NCBI GenBank assembly: GCA_025351925.1
Contig: JANXVC010000104.1
Coordinates: 1 to 52,162, forward strand
Reading direction: 5' to 3'
Length of the DNA: 52,162 nucleotides
Source of the DNA: Rhodospirillales bacterium
GTDB lineage: Bacteria; Pseudomonadota; Alphaproteobacteria; Acetobacterales; Acetobacteraceae
The stretch's first letter is position 1. Every line of letters starts with the position of its first letter. This document shows, piece by piece, positions 12,141 through 23,977 of the stretch. The translations under genes were made by a program, and so were the position numbers. The notes below the pieces were generated by a model that was given only the letters and a program-made list of their open reading frames with translations, searched no databases and was not told where the DNA came from.

Positions 12141-12504
12141 GCCCACCGCTCGCTCACCGCGAGGCGGGTGCCGCCACTGTCGGCCTCCGGCCTTCATTCG
12201 CGGCGGCGCCCGCCCCGGCATCGCTCGGGGTCTGCGTCATGGGCATGGGCAAGATCATCCTTCAGCACCCTCAAGGCTAAACTCCCGGGGGGACGATGTC
12301 GCATTGTCATTGGCACGGAGGGTTTGAGCGGCGACGAGAGTTTGTCGTACAGACATGAACGGGGTGGATGAGCGAGGTTGCGGTCTGGCAGCGGAGTATC
12401 GGCAACCAAGTGTTTACCGATGCACATCGGCCATCCGTCGCTCACACCGTTCGAAACAGGCGGGCAGCCCGTCAGAGCCGCCCGTCTTTACTTCTCGGCT
12501 GCCG

Positions 12505-13467
12505 TTACTGCCCGAGCGTGAACGGCCCGACGAAGCGCCCGGCGTTTGCTTTGGTGATGAGAATGCAGTTGAACAGCTGCTTCTCCGCCGCCACTCCCGT
12601 CTTGCCGGTTTTGATGAACGAGTCCGCCTCATCCACTGCCTTGGCAGCAAAGGTCGCCACCGGCTGAAGCACGGTGTAGGCCAGCTCTCCTGACTTGACC
12701 GCCGCCACCGCATCCGGAGAGCCGTCGAAGCCGCCCACCTTGATGCTCGACAGCTTGCCCGCTTCTTTCAGCGCCGCGATCGCACCAACCGCCATCTCGT
12801 CATTGCCACTGATCACGCCGATGATGTTGGGATTGGCCTGGAGCAGGTTCTGCATCTTGTCGTGGCCCTGGGTCCGGTCCCAGTTGGCGACCTGCGATCC
12901 GGCCTTCTTGAGGTCGGGATACTGGCTGAGCACGGTGTTGAACCCGTTGGACCGGGTGGCAGCGTTGTTGTCGGACGGTGAGCCGAGCAGCTCGACGTAG
13001 TTGCCCTTCTGCCCAAGGTCCTTCACCCACTGCTGAGCACCGAGCGCCGCGCCCTGTGCGTTGTTGGAGACGAGCTGCGCCTTGGCAAGGCCGTCCTGGT
13101 TGATCTCGGCATTGACGAGGATGACCGGGATATTTGCCGCGATCGCCTTCTTCACGGCGCCGACGGACCCGCTGGCGTTTGCCGGGTCGAGGATGATCGC
13201 GACGGAGCGGGTGGTGATGGCCGTGTCGATCAGGTTGCTTTCGGGGTTGGTGTCGCCCTTGGACGCGCCGACATTGGCCGTGTAGCCAAGCTTCTCCGCC
13301 TGGGCTTTGGCCACGTTGCCCTCAGTCTGCCAGTAAGGGTTGGAGGGGTCGTTGACAATGATGGTCATCAGGCCCCCTGCCGCGGCGGCAGGGGCCGCGC
13401 TGTAGCCCAATGCCGGAATGGTCAGAGCGACGACGGCGATAGTCGATAGCAGTGTTCTGCGTGACAC
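12505..13467 (-). CDS. Sugar/polyol ABC transporter substrate-binding protein (RbsB-like)
   Basis: Signal peptide, then periplasmic-binding fold (ITTRSVAIILDPANA, GVISGNDEMAVGAIAAL). Confidence 0.93.
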   Translation of the reverse strand: MSRRTLLSTIAVVALTIPALGYSAAPAAAAGGLMTIIVNDPSNPYWQTEGNVAKAQAEKLGYTANVGASKGDTNPESNLIDTAITTRSVAIILDPANASGSVGAVKKAIAANIPVILVNAEINQDGLAKAQLVSNNAQGAALGAQQWVKDLGQKGNYVELLGSPSDNNAATRSNGFNTVLSQYPDLKKAGSQVANWDRTQGHDKMQNLLQANPNIIGVISGNDEMAVGAIAALKEAGKLSSIKVGGFDGSPDAVAAVKSGELAYTVLQPVATFAAKAVDEADSFIKTGKTGVAAEKQLFNCILITKANAGRFVGPFTLGQ

Positions 13468-13542
13468 GATGTTTCTCCCTGTGGATGTGCAGCACGTGCG
13501 GCCTGGTTGCAGCCGTTTCGAGGCCGGAGTGGCCTATCGCTC

Positions 13543-14640
13543 CTAGCCCGCCTTTGGCATAAGCGTCGGATGACCTGGTGGAGGCGTCGTGAGTTTTGCG
13601 GGGCGGCGGCGGTACTGCACGGCGTTCAGCAGCACCGCCAGCACGATCACCGCACCGGTGAAAACCGTCTGCCAGTAAGAGGAGATGCCGATGATGACCA
13701 GCCCGTCGGACAGGAAGCCGATGACGAACGCGCCGAGCAGGGTGCCGCGCACGGTACCGCGTCCGCCGGTCAGGGCCGCGCCGCCGATGACCACCGCGGC
13801 GATGGCCGTCAACTCGTAGGTCACGCCTGCCGTTGGGCCGGCCGAGGTGAGCTGCGACGACAGGATGAGGCCCGCGATGGCGGCGCAGATGCCGGACAGG
13901 ACATAGACGGTGATCTGCACCGGCTTGACCGGAACGCCGGACAGTTCCGCCGCACGCTCGTTGCCCCCTGACGCATACAGCCATCGCCCGAACGCGGTGC
14001 GCGTGAGCGCCAGGTTGCCGATGAGCGCCACCACCACCAGCACGACCACGCCGATCGGCACATCGAGCAGGCGGTTGAAGCCGAGCCAGTTGAAGCCGGT
14101 GTTGCCGAGCTCCGGCCGGCCGCCAAGACTGTTGTAGGTGAGGCCGTTGGTGATCAGCAGCGCGACGCCGCGGGCCACGTACATGACGCCCAGGGTGGCG
14201 ACGAACGCCGGAACCTTGAAGCGCGCGACGAGCACGCCGTTGATCAGGCCCACGAAGCCGCCCATGGCGCAGGTGAGGACCACGACCACCCAGACCGGCG
14301 GATACAGGGTGTAGCCGAGCGCCGGGAACGACACGCCCTGCATCAGGAACCCGGCGATCACGCCGCACAGGCCGAGCGTGGACCCGACCGACAGGTCGAT
14401 CCCGCCGTTCAGGATGACGAGCAGCATGCCGACCGCAAGAATCCCGAAGATGGCGACGTGGGAGGCCATCGTGAGGAAGTTGGCGAACGAGAAGTAGTAC
14501 GGCGACAGCAGCGAGAAGACGATGATGATCGCAATCAGCGCGAAGAACGCCCGACCCTCAAGCAGGATTCTGGCGATGTCGAAGTCGCCGGCGCGCGAAC
14601 CCAGGCTGGAGCGCTTGGTCAACAGGGTCGTTTGGGTCAT
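13543..14640 (-). CDS. Sugar/polyol ABC transporter permease (RbsC-like)
   Basis: Multi-TM; NGGIDLSVGSTLGLCGVI, GGRGTVRGTLLGAFVIGFL. Confidence 0.95.
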   Translation of the reverse strand: MTQTTLLTKRSSLGSRAGDFDIARILLEGRAFFALIAIIIVFSLLSPYYFSFANFLTMASHVAIFGILAVGMLLVILNGGIDLSVGSTLGLCGVIAGFLMQGVSFPALGYTLYPPVWVVVVLTCAMGGFVGLINGVLVARFKVPAFVATLGVMYVARGVALLITNGLTYNSLGGRPELGNTGFNWLGFNRLLDVPIGVVVLVVVALIGNLALTRTAFGRWLYASGGNERAAELSGVPVKPVQITVYVLSGICAAIAGLILSSQLTSAGPTAGVTYELTAIAAVVIGGAALTGGRGTVRGTLLGAFVIGFLSDGLVIIGISSYWQTVFTGAVIVLAVLLNAVQYRRRPAKLTTPPPGHPTLMPKAG

Positions 14641-14662
14641 TGTCAGGCCTCTTGCTGTTTTA

Positions 14663-16213
<1,551 letters not shown>

Positions 16214-16232
16214 GCTCGTTGCCCAGCCAGCT

Positions 16233-16865
16233 TCATTGTACGGTCAGCTTCACGGGGGTGACCACCCACTCAGCCGGGTCGGACAGCCCGAAGGCGCCGA
16301 CGACCGAGATCATCTTGCCCGTTAGATCGGAGGCGTCGAGCCTCGACAGCACCTCCTGCTTCATCTCGTTGTTCAGTGCCGAGCTGGCGTTCTGGTAGTC
16401 GATCTGGTTGCTGAAATCCCCAAACTTGATCAAGCCTGCGGCGTCGCGCAGGTCGGTGCCGTTGATCGCGGGGCCGGTCTGCACGCTGACGTGGATGGTC
16501 TCGGGAACGCCGGGAATGGCCACGTCATAGACGCCGAAATCCTGCTTGCCGACCTTGCCCGTGAACTTGATGGAATACTCAGGACCCGCCGGCGCAGGCA
16601 CGCCGTATTGCGCTTCGGCCGCTGCCTGATCTTTGGCCAGGGCCGCAGCCAGCGTAGCCGCGTCCACGGCGCGGCTCTCGATCGCGGACTGCACCTTCGG
16701 GAACTGGGCCTTGCCGTATGACGCGGCGGAGAAAATGCCCGCCTGCACGTCCTCGGCGGAGCCGATCTTGACGACCTTCGTATCGACGGCCATCGCCGCG
16801 AGCAGGACGAGGACTGCACCCGAACCCGCAGCGAGTCGCATGTCCAGTTTGCCGCGCCTCGCCAT
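16233..16865 (-). CDS. DUF2291 family periplasmic/lipoprotein
   Basis: MARRGKLDM...KIGSAEDVQAGIFSAASYG; adjacent to an Rbs-type ABC transporter. Confidence 0.75.
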   Translation of the reverse strand: MARRGKLDMRLAAGSGAVLVLLAAMAVDTKVVKIGSAEDVQAGIFSAASYGKAQFPKVQSAIESRAVDAATLAAALAKDQAAAEAQYGVPAPAGPEYSIKFTGKVGKQDFGVYDVAIPGVPETIHVSVQTGPAINGTDLRDAAGLIKFGDFSNQIDYQNASSALNNEMKQEVLSRLDASDLTGKMISVVGAFGLSDPAEWVVTPVKLTVQ

Positions 16866-16956
16866 CGTTATTCCTCCCCCCTGCCCCGCCGCTGTGACGA
16901 CGTGGGCCATTGTTGCCGCGCTGCTGCCTCCCGGCGCAGACCTCCAAGCTCGCCTG

Positions 16957-18072
16957 TTACGGAACCAACACGATCTTGATCGAGCCTTCGCCCTTCTTCA
17001 TCATGTCGAAGCCCTGCTTGAACTCGGCCAGCGGCAGCACGGTAGTCACGACCCCCTCGGTCGGCAGCCGCCCGTCGTTGATCGCCGCGATGGTGAGCGG
17101 GTAGCAGTAGGGGCCGAGATGGGCGCCATACAGGTCGAGCTGCTTGCGGTCGCTGATGATGCTCCAGTCGGCTGTCACCTCGTGGCCGAACACGCTGAAC
17201 TCCACGAAGCGCCCAAGCTTGCGGATCATGTTCAGGCCCTGGACGACGCTGGACGGGTGCCCGGTCGCCTCGATGTACACGTCGCAGCCGTAACCCTCGG
17301 TCAGGTCCTTGACCGCCTGCACCACGTCCTCCTTGGCCGGGTTCATGACGATGTCGGCGCCGAACCGCGTCGCCAGGTCCAGGCGCTCGGGCTTTATGTC
17401 GAGCACGATCAGCTTAGATGGGTTCTTCAGTCGCGCCGCACCGACCATGCCAAGCCCCAGCGGCCCGGCGCCGGACAGCACGACGACGTCGTCGAGCTGG
17501 ATCAGCCCGCGATTGACCGCGTGAACCGAGCACGCATACGGCTCGATCAGGACCGCTTTCTCCATCGCCAAGTCGCTGGGCACCTTGTAGGTGCGCGACT
17601 CCTTGGGAAAGCGCATGTACTTTGCCATGCCGCCATTGACGTTGTTTTGGAAACCATAGACGTCGTGGCGCTCGCACATCCAATACTCGCCGCGCCCGCA
17701 GTAGCGACAGTGCTCGCAGGGCACGATCTGCTCGGAAATCAGGCGGTCGCCAACCCTGAACTGGCCCTTCCGGGCGACGTTCTCACCGATCTCGACGGCG
17801 TGGCCGATGAACTCATGGCCGGGGATCATCGGCGGCTTGACGTAGCGGGCCTGGCCCTTGTCGTCGCCCCAGAACGACGGCGCGCCTTCAAAGGTCTTGA
17901 TGTCGCTCGCGCAGATGCCGCAGGCTTCCACCTCGATGATGATGTCATCCGGCCCGGCGCGGGGCACGTCCACCATCTCGAACCGGTAGTCGCCGGGCGC
18001 ATAGGCGACGACCGCCTGCATTGTCGCCGGAAGCTGGTTGGGACGGGTGATCGGGTCGGCGGTCTCGCTCAT
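16957..18072 (-). CDS. Zinc-dependent polyol dehydrogenase (erythritol/threitol dehydrogenase-like)
   Basis: EACGICASDIKTFEGAPSFWG, PMIPGHEFIGHAVEIGE, CEHCRYCGRGEYWMC. Confidence 0.88.
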   Translation of the reverse strand: MSETADPITRPNQLPATMQAVVAYAPGDYRFEMVDVPRAGPDDIIIEVEACGICASDIKTFEGAPSFWGDDKGQARYVKPPMIPGHEFIGHAVEIGENVARKGQFRVGDRLISEQIVPCEHCRYCGRGEYWMCERHDVYGFQNNVNGGMAKYMRFPKESRTYKVPSDLAMEKAVLIEPYACSVHAVNRGLIQLDDVVVLSGAGPLGLGMVGAARLKNPSKLIVLDIKPERLDLATRFGADIVMNPAKEDVVQAVKDLTEGYGCDVYIEATGHPSSVVQGLNMIRKLGRFVEFSVFGHEVTADWSIISDRKQLDLYGAHLGPYCYPLTIAAINDGRLPTEGVVTTVLPLAEFKQGFDMMKKGEGSIKIVLVP

Positions 18073-18749
18073 GGCGATGCTCCTTCCGGGGCGTTGAGGG
18101 AATGTTCGCGCCGCATCTCCCGCAGCAACCCGTCAGCCAAGGTGGCGAGCAGCAGGCTGCAGGATGCGGCGCCAGCGTCGAGCGTGCCGCGCGATCGCTC
18201 GCCGAGGCGGCTGGCCCGGCCGATCTTCGCTACCATGTCGCGGGTCGATTCCAGTCCGGCCGCTGCAGCCTGCTTCATCGCAAGAAGGCAGTCGGCGAAG
18301 CCCTCGTGCCGCTCTCGGGCGGCGTTGAACGCCGCCTCTGCGGGGATCAGCGCATCGACCAGCGTCTTGTCGCCGACCTTGGCGCCGCCGAGATCGACGA
18401 TGGTCTCGCGGCCAGCCCGCAGCATCGCGGCGAAGCGCCCAGCGTCGATACGGTCAGCGCCCTCCAGCGTCTCCGCCATCTCGGTGAAGAACGTGCCATA
18501 CAGCGGACCCATGGAGCCGCCGATATCGCTCAGCAGCGTGTCGCCGAGCGTGGCAAAGCCCTGCGCCAGCCCAAACGCATGGCCGGAAAGCCGTTCGCCA
18601 GCGAGGCGAAAGCCCTTGCTCATGTTGATGCCGTGATCGCCGTCTCCGATCTTGCCGTCGATCTCGCCCAGGAAGCCCTGCTCGCGCACGATGGCGGCGA
18701 CCATGTCGAGCACGATCGGCCCGGCCGCCTGCTGGCTGAAAGAGTCCAT
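18069..18749 (-). CDS. dhaL: Dihydroxyacetone kinase-family DhaL subunit
   Basis: IGDGDHGINMSKGF; GRASRLGERSRGTLDAGAASCSLLL. Confidence 0.9.
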   Translation of the reverse strand: MDSFSQQAAGPIVLDMVAAIVREQGFLGEIDGKIGDGDHGINMSKGFRLAGERLSGHAFGLAQGFATLGDTLLSDIGGSMGPLYGTFFTEMAETLEGADRIDAGRFAAMLRAGRETIVDLGGAKVGDKTLVDALIPAEAAFNAARERHEGFADCLLAMKQAAAAGLESTRDMVAKIGRASRLGERSRGTLDAGAASCSLLLATLADGLLREMRREHSLNAPEGASP

Positions 18750-18751
18750 CG

Positions 18752-19756
18752 CTAAGTTCCCGTCACGGTAAGGCCGATCGAGCGCGCCGGACGCGAGAGT
18801 AGCCGGTCCAGCTCGCCGTCGAGCCGGGTCAGCGTCAGCGAAACGCCCATCATCTCGAGCGAGGTGAAGTAGTTGCCGACGAAACGGTGCCGGGGCGTGA
18901 TGCCGCGCTCCCGCAGCAGTTGGTCCACGTGGCCGTATAGCAAATAGAGCTCCATCACCGGCGTGGCGCCGAGGCCGGACACCAGCACGGCCACATCGTC
19001 GCCACGACCGAACGGCAGGTCGTCCACGATACGCTCGACCATCATCGCGGCCATCTCCGCGGCGGGCTTGGTGGGCAGCACGGCGATGCCGGGCTCGCCA
19101 TGATGGCCGATGCCGACCTCCATCTCGCCGTCCTTGATAGTGAAGTTCGGCTTGCCGTTGGCGGGAATGGTGCAGGCAGACAGCCCGATGCCGATCGAAC
19201 GGGTCTGGTCGATGGCGTTTTGCGCGGCGGCGATCACCTCGTCGAGGTCGCCGCCCTCCTCCGCCCGCGCACCGCCGGCTTTCCACATCAGGATCTCACC
19301 AGCGACGCCGCGACGCCGGTCGCGCTCATGCGATCCGGCGGAGGCCACGTCGTCATTGGCGACGACGGTTTTCACTTCGATCCCGTCTTTAGCGGCGAGC
19401 TTCACCGCCATTTTCACGTTCATGTTGTCGCCGGCATAGTTGCCATACAGGCAGGCGACGCCGCGTCCGCGATTGGCTGCGCGAAATGCGGCGTGGAAGC
19501 TCTTCGCGGTGGGCGATGCGAATATCTCGCCGATGGCGACAGAGTCGAGCAGGCCCTGGCCGACATAACCCAAGAAAGCGGGTTCATGACCAGAGCCGCC
19601 CCCAGTTACCACACCGACCCGGCCAGACTCCTTGTGTCCGGCCCGGCAAAGCACACGGGGATGGTCGGTGGACGCCAGCAGGTCGGGATGCGCGGCCAGA
19701 TAGCCTTTCAGGCTGTCCTCGACCACCTGGTCGGGATCGTTGATGACGCGGTTCAT
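18752..19756 (-). CDS. dhaK: Dihydroxyacetone kinase-family DhaK subunit (candidate L-erythrulose kinase component)
   Basis: VVTGGGSGHEPAFLGYVG, NYAGDNMNVKMA, VGIGHHGEPGI. Confidence 0.92.
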   Translation of the reverse strand: MNRVINDPDQVVEDSLKGYLAAHPDLLASTDHPRVLCRAGHKESGRVGVVTGGGSGHEPAFLGYVGQGLLDSVAIGEIFASPTAKSFHAAFRAANRGRGVACLYGNYAGDNMNVKMAVKLAAKDGIEVKTVVANDDVASAGSHERDRRRGVAGEILMWKAGGARAEEGGDLDEVIAAAQNAIDQTRSIGIGLSACTIPANGKPNFTIKDGEMEVGIGHHGEPGIAVLPTKPAAEMAAMMVERIVDDLPFGRGDDVAVLVSGLGATPVMELYLLYGHVDQLLRERGITPRHRFVGNYFTSLEMMGVSLTLTRLDGELDRLLSRPARSIGLTVTGT

Positions 19757-19847
19757 GTCGTCTTCCCACCCATTTCTCTGTCCGTTTCACAGAGGCCAGC
19801 TTGGGAAGGACCCTGCATCTTCAGCTGAACGTTTGTCAAGCACGTGA

Positions 19848-19898
19848 AATATCGCTCAGCGTTTTTTACGATATTTTCGGCAATTTATCCGCGATATT
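19848..19898. promoter_or_regulatory. Putative operator array in the dhaK-rpiB divergent intergenic region
   Basis: GCGATATT (reverse) 19848-19855, ACGATATT 19868-19875 and GCGATATT 19891-19898, spaced about two helical turns apart. Confidence 0.35.
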
Positions 19899-20063
19899 GC
19901 CAGAATCTTCTGCTGCAAACCGAATAATGCGACGTCATGCTTGTCTCCGATAGGCTGATCTGCCCATACTCGCACGGTGGCCAGGATACAAAAATTCAGC
20001 ATGCATACATTTGTGCACCGCAACTTGGTGATCTGGCGCTGGTATTGAGGAGGAGAGCGGGGC

Positions 20064-20516
20064 ATGGCGATCGCGATCGGCTGCGACGAGGCAGGCTTCG
20101 AGATGAAGGAAGACCTCAAACGGATGCTGCAGGACATCGGGCAGGACATGGAGGATTTCGGCACCTTTGACACCAAGCCGGTGCTGTATCCCGACATCGC
20201 CTTCGCGGCGGCAAGCTCGATTGCGGAGGGCCGGAACGATCGGGGCGTGCTGATCTGCGGAACCGGCATCGGCATGGCGATCACCGCCAACAAGGTCCGC
20301 GGCGTCCGGGCGGCCCAATGCCACGACACCTACTCGGCCGAGCGCGCCCGAAAAAGCAACGACGCGCAGGTCATCGCCCTGGGCGCCCGCGTGATCGGCC
20401 CAGAACTGGCCCGGTCGATCCTGCGCGCTTGGCTGAACTCGGAGTTCGAACCCGAGCGATCCGGCCCCAAGGTCTCGCGCATGCGGGAGCTTGAGGAGGC
20501 CGGCCGGAAGCTGTAG
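20064..20516 (+). CDS. RpiB/LacA/LacB-family sugar-phosphate isomerase (EryI/DerI-like)
   Basis: IAIGCDEAGFEMKEDLK; GVLICGTGIGMAITANKVRGVRAAQ. Confidence 0.9.
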   Translation: MAIAIGCDEAGFEMKEDLKRMLQDIGQDMEDFGTFDTKPVLYPDIAFAAASSIAEGRNDRGVLICGTGIGMAITANKVRGVRAAQCHDTYSAERARKSNDAQVIALGARVIGPELARSILRAWLNSEFEPERSGPKVSRMRELEEAGRKL

Positions 20517-20548
20517 GCGAATACCAGCCGCAGTGTCCCCGGCGCAGG

Positions 20549-21586
20549 ATGCAGCATGTGAGCGCGACAACTACCGAGAGCCATCGTTCTGCCGATTGGG
20601 GCGACGTTCCAACTGACATCGTAGTCGAGATCGCTAGCCTGTATCACTATCAGAACGTCACCCAAGAAGAACTGTCGCGGCGCTTCTCGATGTCTCGCGC
20701 CAAGATCAGCCGGCTGCTGAAGCGAGCCCGCGAGGAGGGCGTGGTCGAAATACGCGTCCACCAGCATCCCGGCGTGAGCAGCGAATTGGAAGGCGAGTTT
20801 GTCGCCCGGTTCGGCATCGACCGACTGCTCGTGTCGCTCGATCAGCGGGACGCGGAGGCGCAGCGCGTGGCGGTCGCTGGTTTGGTGGCGAGCCATCTTG
20901 CCAAAACCCTGACCGACGGGATGATCGTGGCGACGGGGATGGGCCGCAACGTCGCCGCCGTCGCTGACTGCGTATTGCCGACGCACCGGGCGGTGACGTT
21001 CGTCTGTGCCATCGGCGGGTCGGTGCGCGCCGGGGAGCATATGAACCCGGACCACATCTGCCGTCGGCTGGCGGTGCGCTTCGGCGGGGAGAGCGAGACG
21101 CTGTATGCCCCGGCGCTGGTGGCCAATGCGGCGCTGCGCGACGAGCTGTATCGCAACGATACCGTGAAGCTGGTGCTCGACCGCGCACGCCGGGCCGACG
21201 CTGCACTGGTCGGGATCGGCGACCTCAGCGAGGACAGCAACCTGGTGCGCATGGGCTGGTTCTCGCCCCAGGAAGTCGCGGAGGCGCGCCTGGCCGGCAC
21301 GATCGGCGACATCATGGGCTACGACTTCATCGACATCTACGGCCGCTCGTCGAGCGCCAACATGCAGGGGCGCGTGATCGGGCTGACCACGCGCGACCTC
21401 AGCCGTATTCCCAACGTCATCGCGATCGCCAGCGAAAACACTAAGGCCGCCGCCATTCTAGGTGCTCTCCGCACGGGGGTGATCAACACATTGGCGACCA
21501 GCTCGACGAACGCGCGCACGATCCTGCGGCTCGACGATGCGACCAATCGCCGGCAGGCACCTCTGGAACCGCTGGAGGGGACCTGA
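20549..21586 (+). CDS. SorC/DeoR-type sugar-binding transcriptional regulator
   Basis: YHYQNVTQEELSRRFSMSRAKISRLLKRAREEGVVEI HTH followed by a sugar-binding domain. Confidence 0.9.
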   Translation: MQHVSATTTESHRSADWGDVPTDIVVEIASLYHYQNVTQEELSRRFSMSRAKISRLLKRAREEGVVEIRVHQHPGVSSELEGEFVARFGIDRLLVSLDQRDAEAQRVAVAGLVASHLAKTLTDGMIVATGMGRNVAAVADCVLPTHRAVTFVCAIGGSVRAGEHMNPDHICRRLAVRFGGESETLYAPALVANAALRDELYRNDTVKLVLDRARRADAALVGIGDLSEDSNLVRMGWFSPQEVAEARLAGTIGDIMGYDFIDIYGRSSSANMQGRVIGLTTRDLSRIPNVIAIASENTKAAAILGALRTGVINTLATSSTNARTILRLDDATNRRQAPLEPLEGT

Positions 21587-21691
21587 ACCCCGAAATCAGG
21601 GCGATCGCATTTAACCGAAGTTGCTGTCGGTATCAAAGACCTCGTCGTTGCGAGCCGGCTTCGGCGTGGCAATCCAGGGCGCCATGGACTG

Positions 21692-22759
21692 ATGGCCACG
21701 AGTATGGCCCTGGATCGCCACGTCGATGCGCTCCTCGCGATGATGAAAGGGGGCAAATGCGACCGCCCTGCGGAGCCCGTGATGCCTATTTTCGACCATT
21801 CCAGAAAACGCCAAGGTGACCCAGACATGCTGGATCCGGCCCGGAGCGGCACCTTCGCGGGCCGCATCGTGTTCGCCGCCGCCTGCGACAAGCGGATCGA
21901 CCTTGACCCGAGCCTCGCCTTCGTGCCGGAGCTTGCGACCTCCTGGGCCTGGGCACCCGACGGGCTCACGCTGACGCTGCAAGACGGCGTTCGATTCCAG
22001 GACGGTGCGTCGATGGACGTGGAAGCCGTTTGCGCGAACCTCGACCGCTGTCGCGCCGCACCGGAGAGCGTGCGCAAAACCGAGCTGAAATCTGCTGAAA
22101 GCGTCGATGTCGCCGACACACGCACAGTCCGGCTGCGTCTCGCGCATCCCGACCTGCCGTCGCTCGCGGTGCTGGCGGACCGGGCCGGCATGATGCTGTC
22201 CCCGCACAGCCCCGCCGACGGCGTGCGGCCGGAACTGCCGGTCTGCACGGGACCATTTCGCATCGTGCGCCGCGTCGCTCAGGACCGCATCGAGCTGGAG
22301 CGGTTCCCCGAATACTGGAACACATCGGCCATCCACTTTGACTGCGTGGTATTCCGCCCGATCGTGGACAGCAGCGTACGGCTGCTCAACCTGCACGCGG
22401 GCCAGCTCGATGTTCTGGAGGAACTCGCCCCCACCAACGTCGAGGCGGTGCAGTCGTCCGCCAGTCCGCCCGTCACTGTCAGCGCCGGCGAGCAGGCATG
22501 GCCCGGGGATCTTGCCCTTGTTGATCTCATTGCGGATGACGATGTCGCGTCGCGGTTCAGCCGACGTGGCGCCGGTCGCCGCCGTGAAACCCATGTCGAG
22601 CGCCGGCTTGGCGTTGTGCATGCTGAGCTGCTGGCGATGGTGATGGTGGGCGGGCGGATTGCGCTTGTTGCCGACGCGGCTACGCTTACGACCGACGTGG
22701 CGCTGCAGCGGCGCTATCTGGGCGTCGGCACTTCATTGATCGAGGAGGATGCGGCATGA
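21692..22759 (+). pseudogene. Chimeric ORF: SBP_bac_5 fragment, antisense amidohydrolase DNA, LivF C-terminal fragment
   Basis: LDPARSGTFAGRIVFAAACDK...CTGPFRIVRRVAQDRIELERFPEYWN is SBP_5; the ORF ends [27 protein letters not shown], like a LivF C-terminus. Confidence 0.75.
22480..22640 (-). pseudogene. Amidohydrolase fragment
   Basis: Reverse strand reads [49 protein letters not shown]. Confidence 0.6.
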
Positions 22760-23976
22760 ATGACAGCGGACGGCGCACGGTTTACATCGCCGGAACGTGC
22801 GACACGAAGGCGGCCGAGCTGGCCTACGTCCGGCGTCTGGTGGCGGCTGAGGGCGTGCCCGCGCTGCTGGTGGATCTCTCCACGCGCGAGGCCGGCGCGA
22901 GCGCGGCCGACATTGGGGCGGCCGAGGTGGCGAGCCACCACCCGGGCGGGGCGCAGGCGGTGTTTACCGGCGACCGCGGCAGCGCCGTGGCGGCGATGGC
23001 GGTCGCATTCGAGCGGTTCCTCGCGGCGCAAGGCGGCATCGGCGGGGTGATTGGCCTGGGCGGATCCGGCAACACCGCGCTGGTCACGCCCGCCATGCGG
23101 GCGCTGCCGATCGGCGTGCCGAAGCTGGTGGTCTCCACCGTCGCGTCCGGCAACGTGGCCGCCTACGTGGGGGCGAGTGACATCGCGATGATGTACTCCG
23201 TCACAGACATGGCCGGGCTGAACCGCATCTCGCGGACCGTGCTCGCCAACGCGGCGCGCGCGATTGCCGGGATGGCGCGCGGCGAGCCAGTCGCGGCCGA
23301 AGCGGACGACAAGCCGGCGCTGGGCATGACCATGTTCGGCGTGACCACCGCCTGCGTGAACGCGCTGGTGGCGCAGCTCGAGGCCGAGTACGACTGCCTG
23401 GTGTTCCACGCCACCGGCACGGGTGGGCAATCGATGGAGAAGCTGGCGGAGTCCGGCATGCTCGCGGGCGTGGTGGACGCCACCACGACGGAGGTGTGCG
23501 ACCTGCTGATGGGCGGCGTGTTCCCCTGCTCGGAAGACCGCTTTGACGCCTTCGCCCGCGTCCGCATGCCCTATGTCGGCTCCTGCGGCGCGCTCGACAT
23601 GGTGAACTTCGCAGCGCGTGAGACCGTGCCGGAGCGGTACCAGGGCCGCAACCTGTATGTGCACAACGCGCAGGTCACGCTGATGCGCACGACCGCCGAG
23701 GAGTGCGCACGCATGGGCCGTTGGATTGGCGAGAAGCTGAACGCCTGCGAGGGGCCGGTCCGCTTCCTGATCCCCGAGGGCGGCGTCTCGGCGCTCGACG
23801 CGCCCGGCCTGCCGTTCCACGACCCGGCTGCCGACCGGGCGCTGTTCGACGCGCTCGAAGCGACCGTGCGCCAGACGGAGCGACGACGGCTGCAGCGCCT
23901 GCCGCATCACATCAACGATCCCGCCTTCGCCGCCGCCTTGGCGTCCGCGCTGCGCGATGCGATGGCGGAGGCCTGA
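22756..23976 (+). CDS. Tm-1-like ATP-binding domain protein (UPF0261)
   Basis: [59 protein letters not shown]. Confidence 0.92.
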   Translation: MNDSGRRTVYIAGTCDTKAAELAYVRRLVAAEGVPALLVDLSTREAGASAADIGAAEVASHHPGGAQAVFTGDRGSAVAAMAVAFERFLAAQGGIGGVIGLGGSGNTALVTPAMRALPIGVPKLVVSTVASGNVAAYVGASDIAMMYSVTDMAGLNRISRTVLANAARAIAGMARGEPVAAEADDKPALGMTMFGVTTACVNALVAQLEAEYDCLVFHATGTGGQSMEKLAESGMLAGVVDATTTEVCDLLMGGVFPCSEDRFDAFARVRMPYVGSCGALDMVNFAARETVPERYQGRNLYVHNAQVTLMRTTAEECARMGRWIGEKLNACEGPVRFLIPEGGVSALDAPGLPFHDPAADRALFDALEATVRQTERRRLQRLPHHINDPAFAAALASALRDAMAEA

Positions 23977-23977
23977 C

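Noticed and set aside
12190-12371. Possible IS3 OrfA on the plus strand (SSFSTLKAKLPGG)
   Set aside because: Similarity too short and on the opposite strand to the OrfB relic
13322-14368. 348-aa ORF overlapping the permease
   Set aside because: Out-of-frame, Arg-rich product on the same strand as the clear RbsC-like CDS
16633-18636. 667-aa plus-strand ORF across DUF2291, dehydrogenase and dhaL
   Set aside because: Antisense to three recognisable genes, no domain motifs
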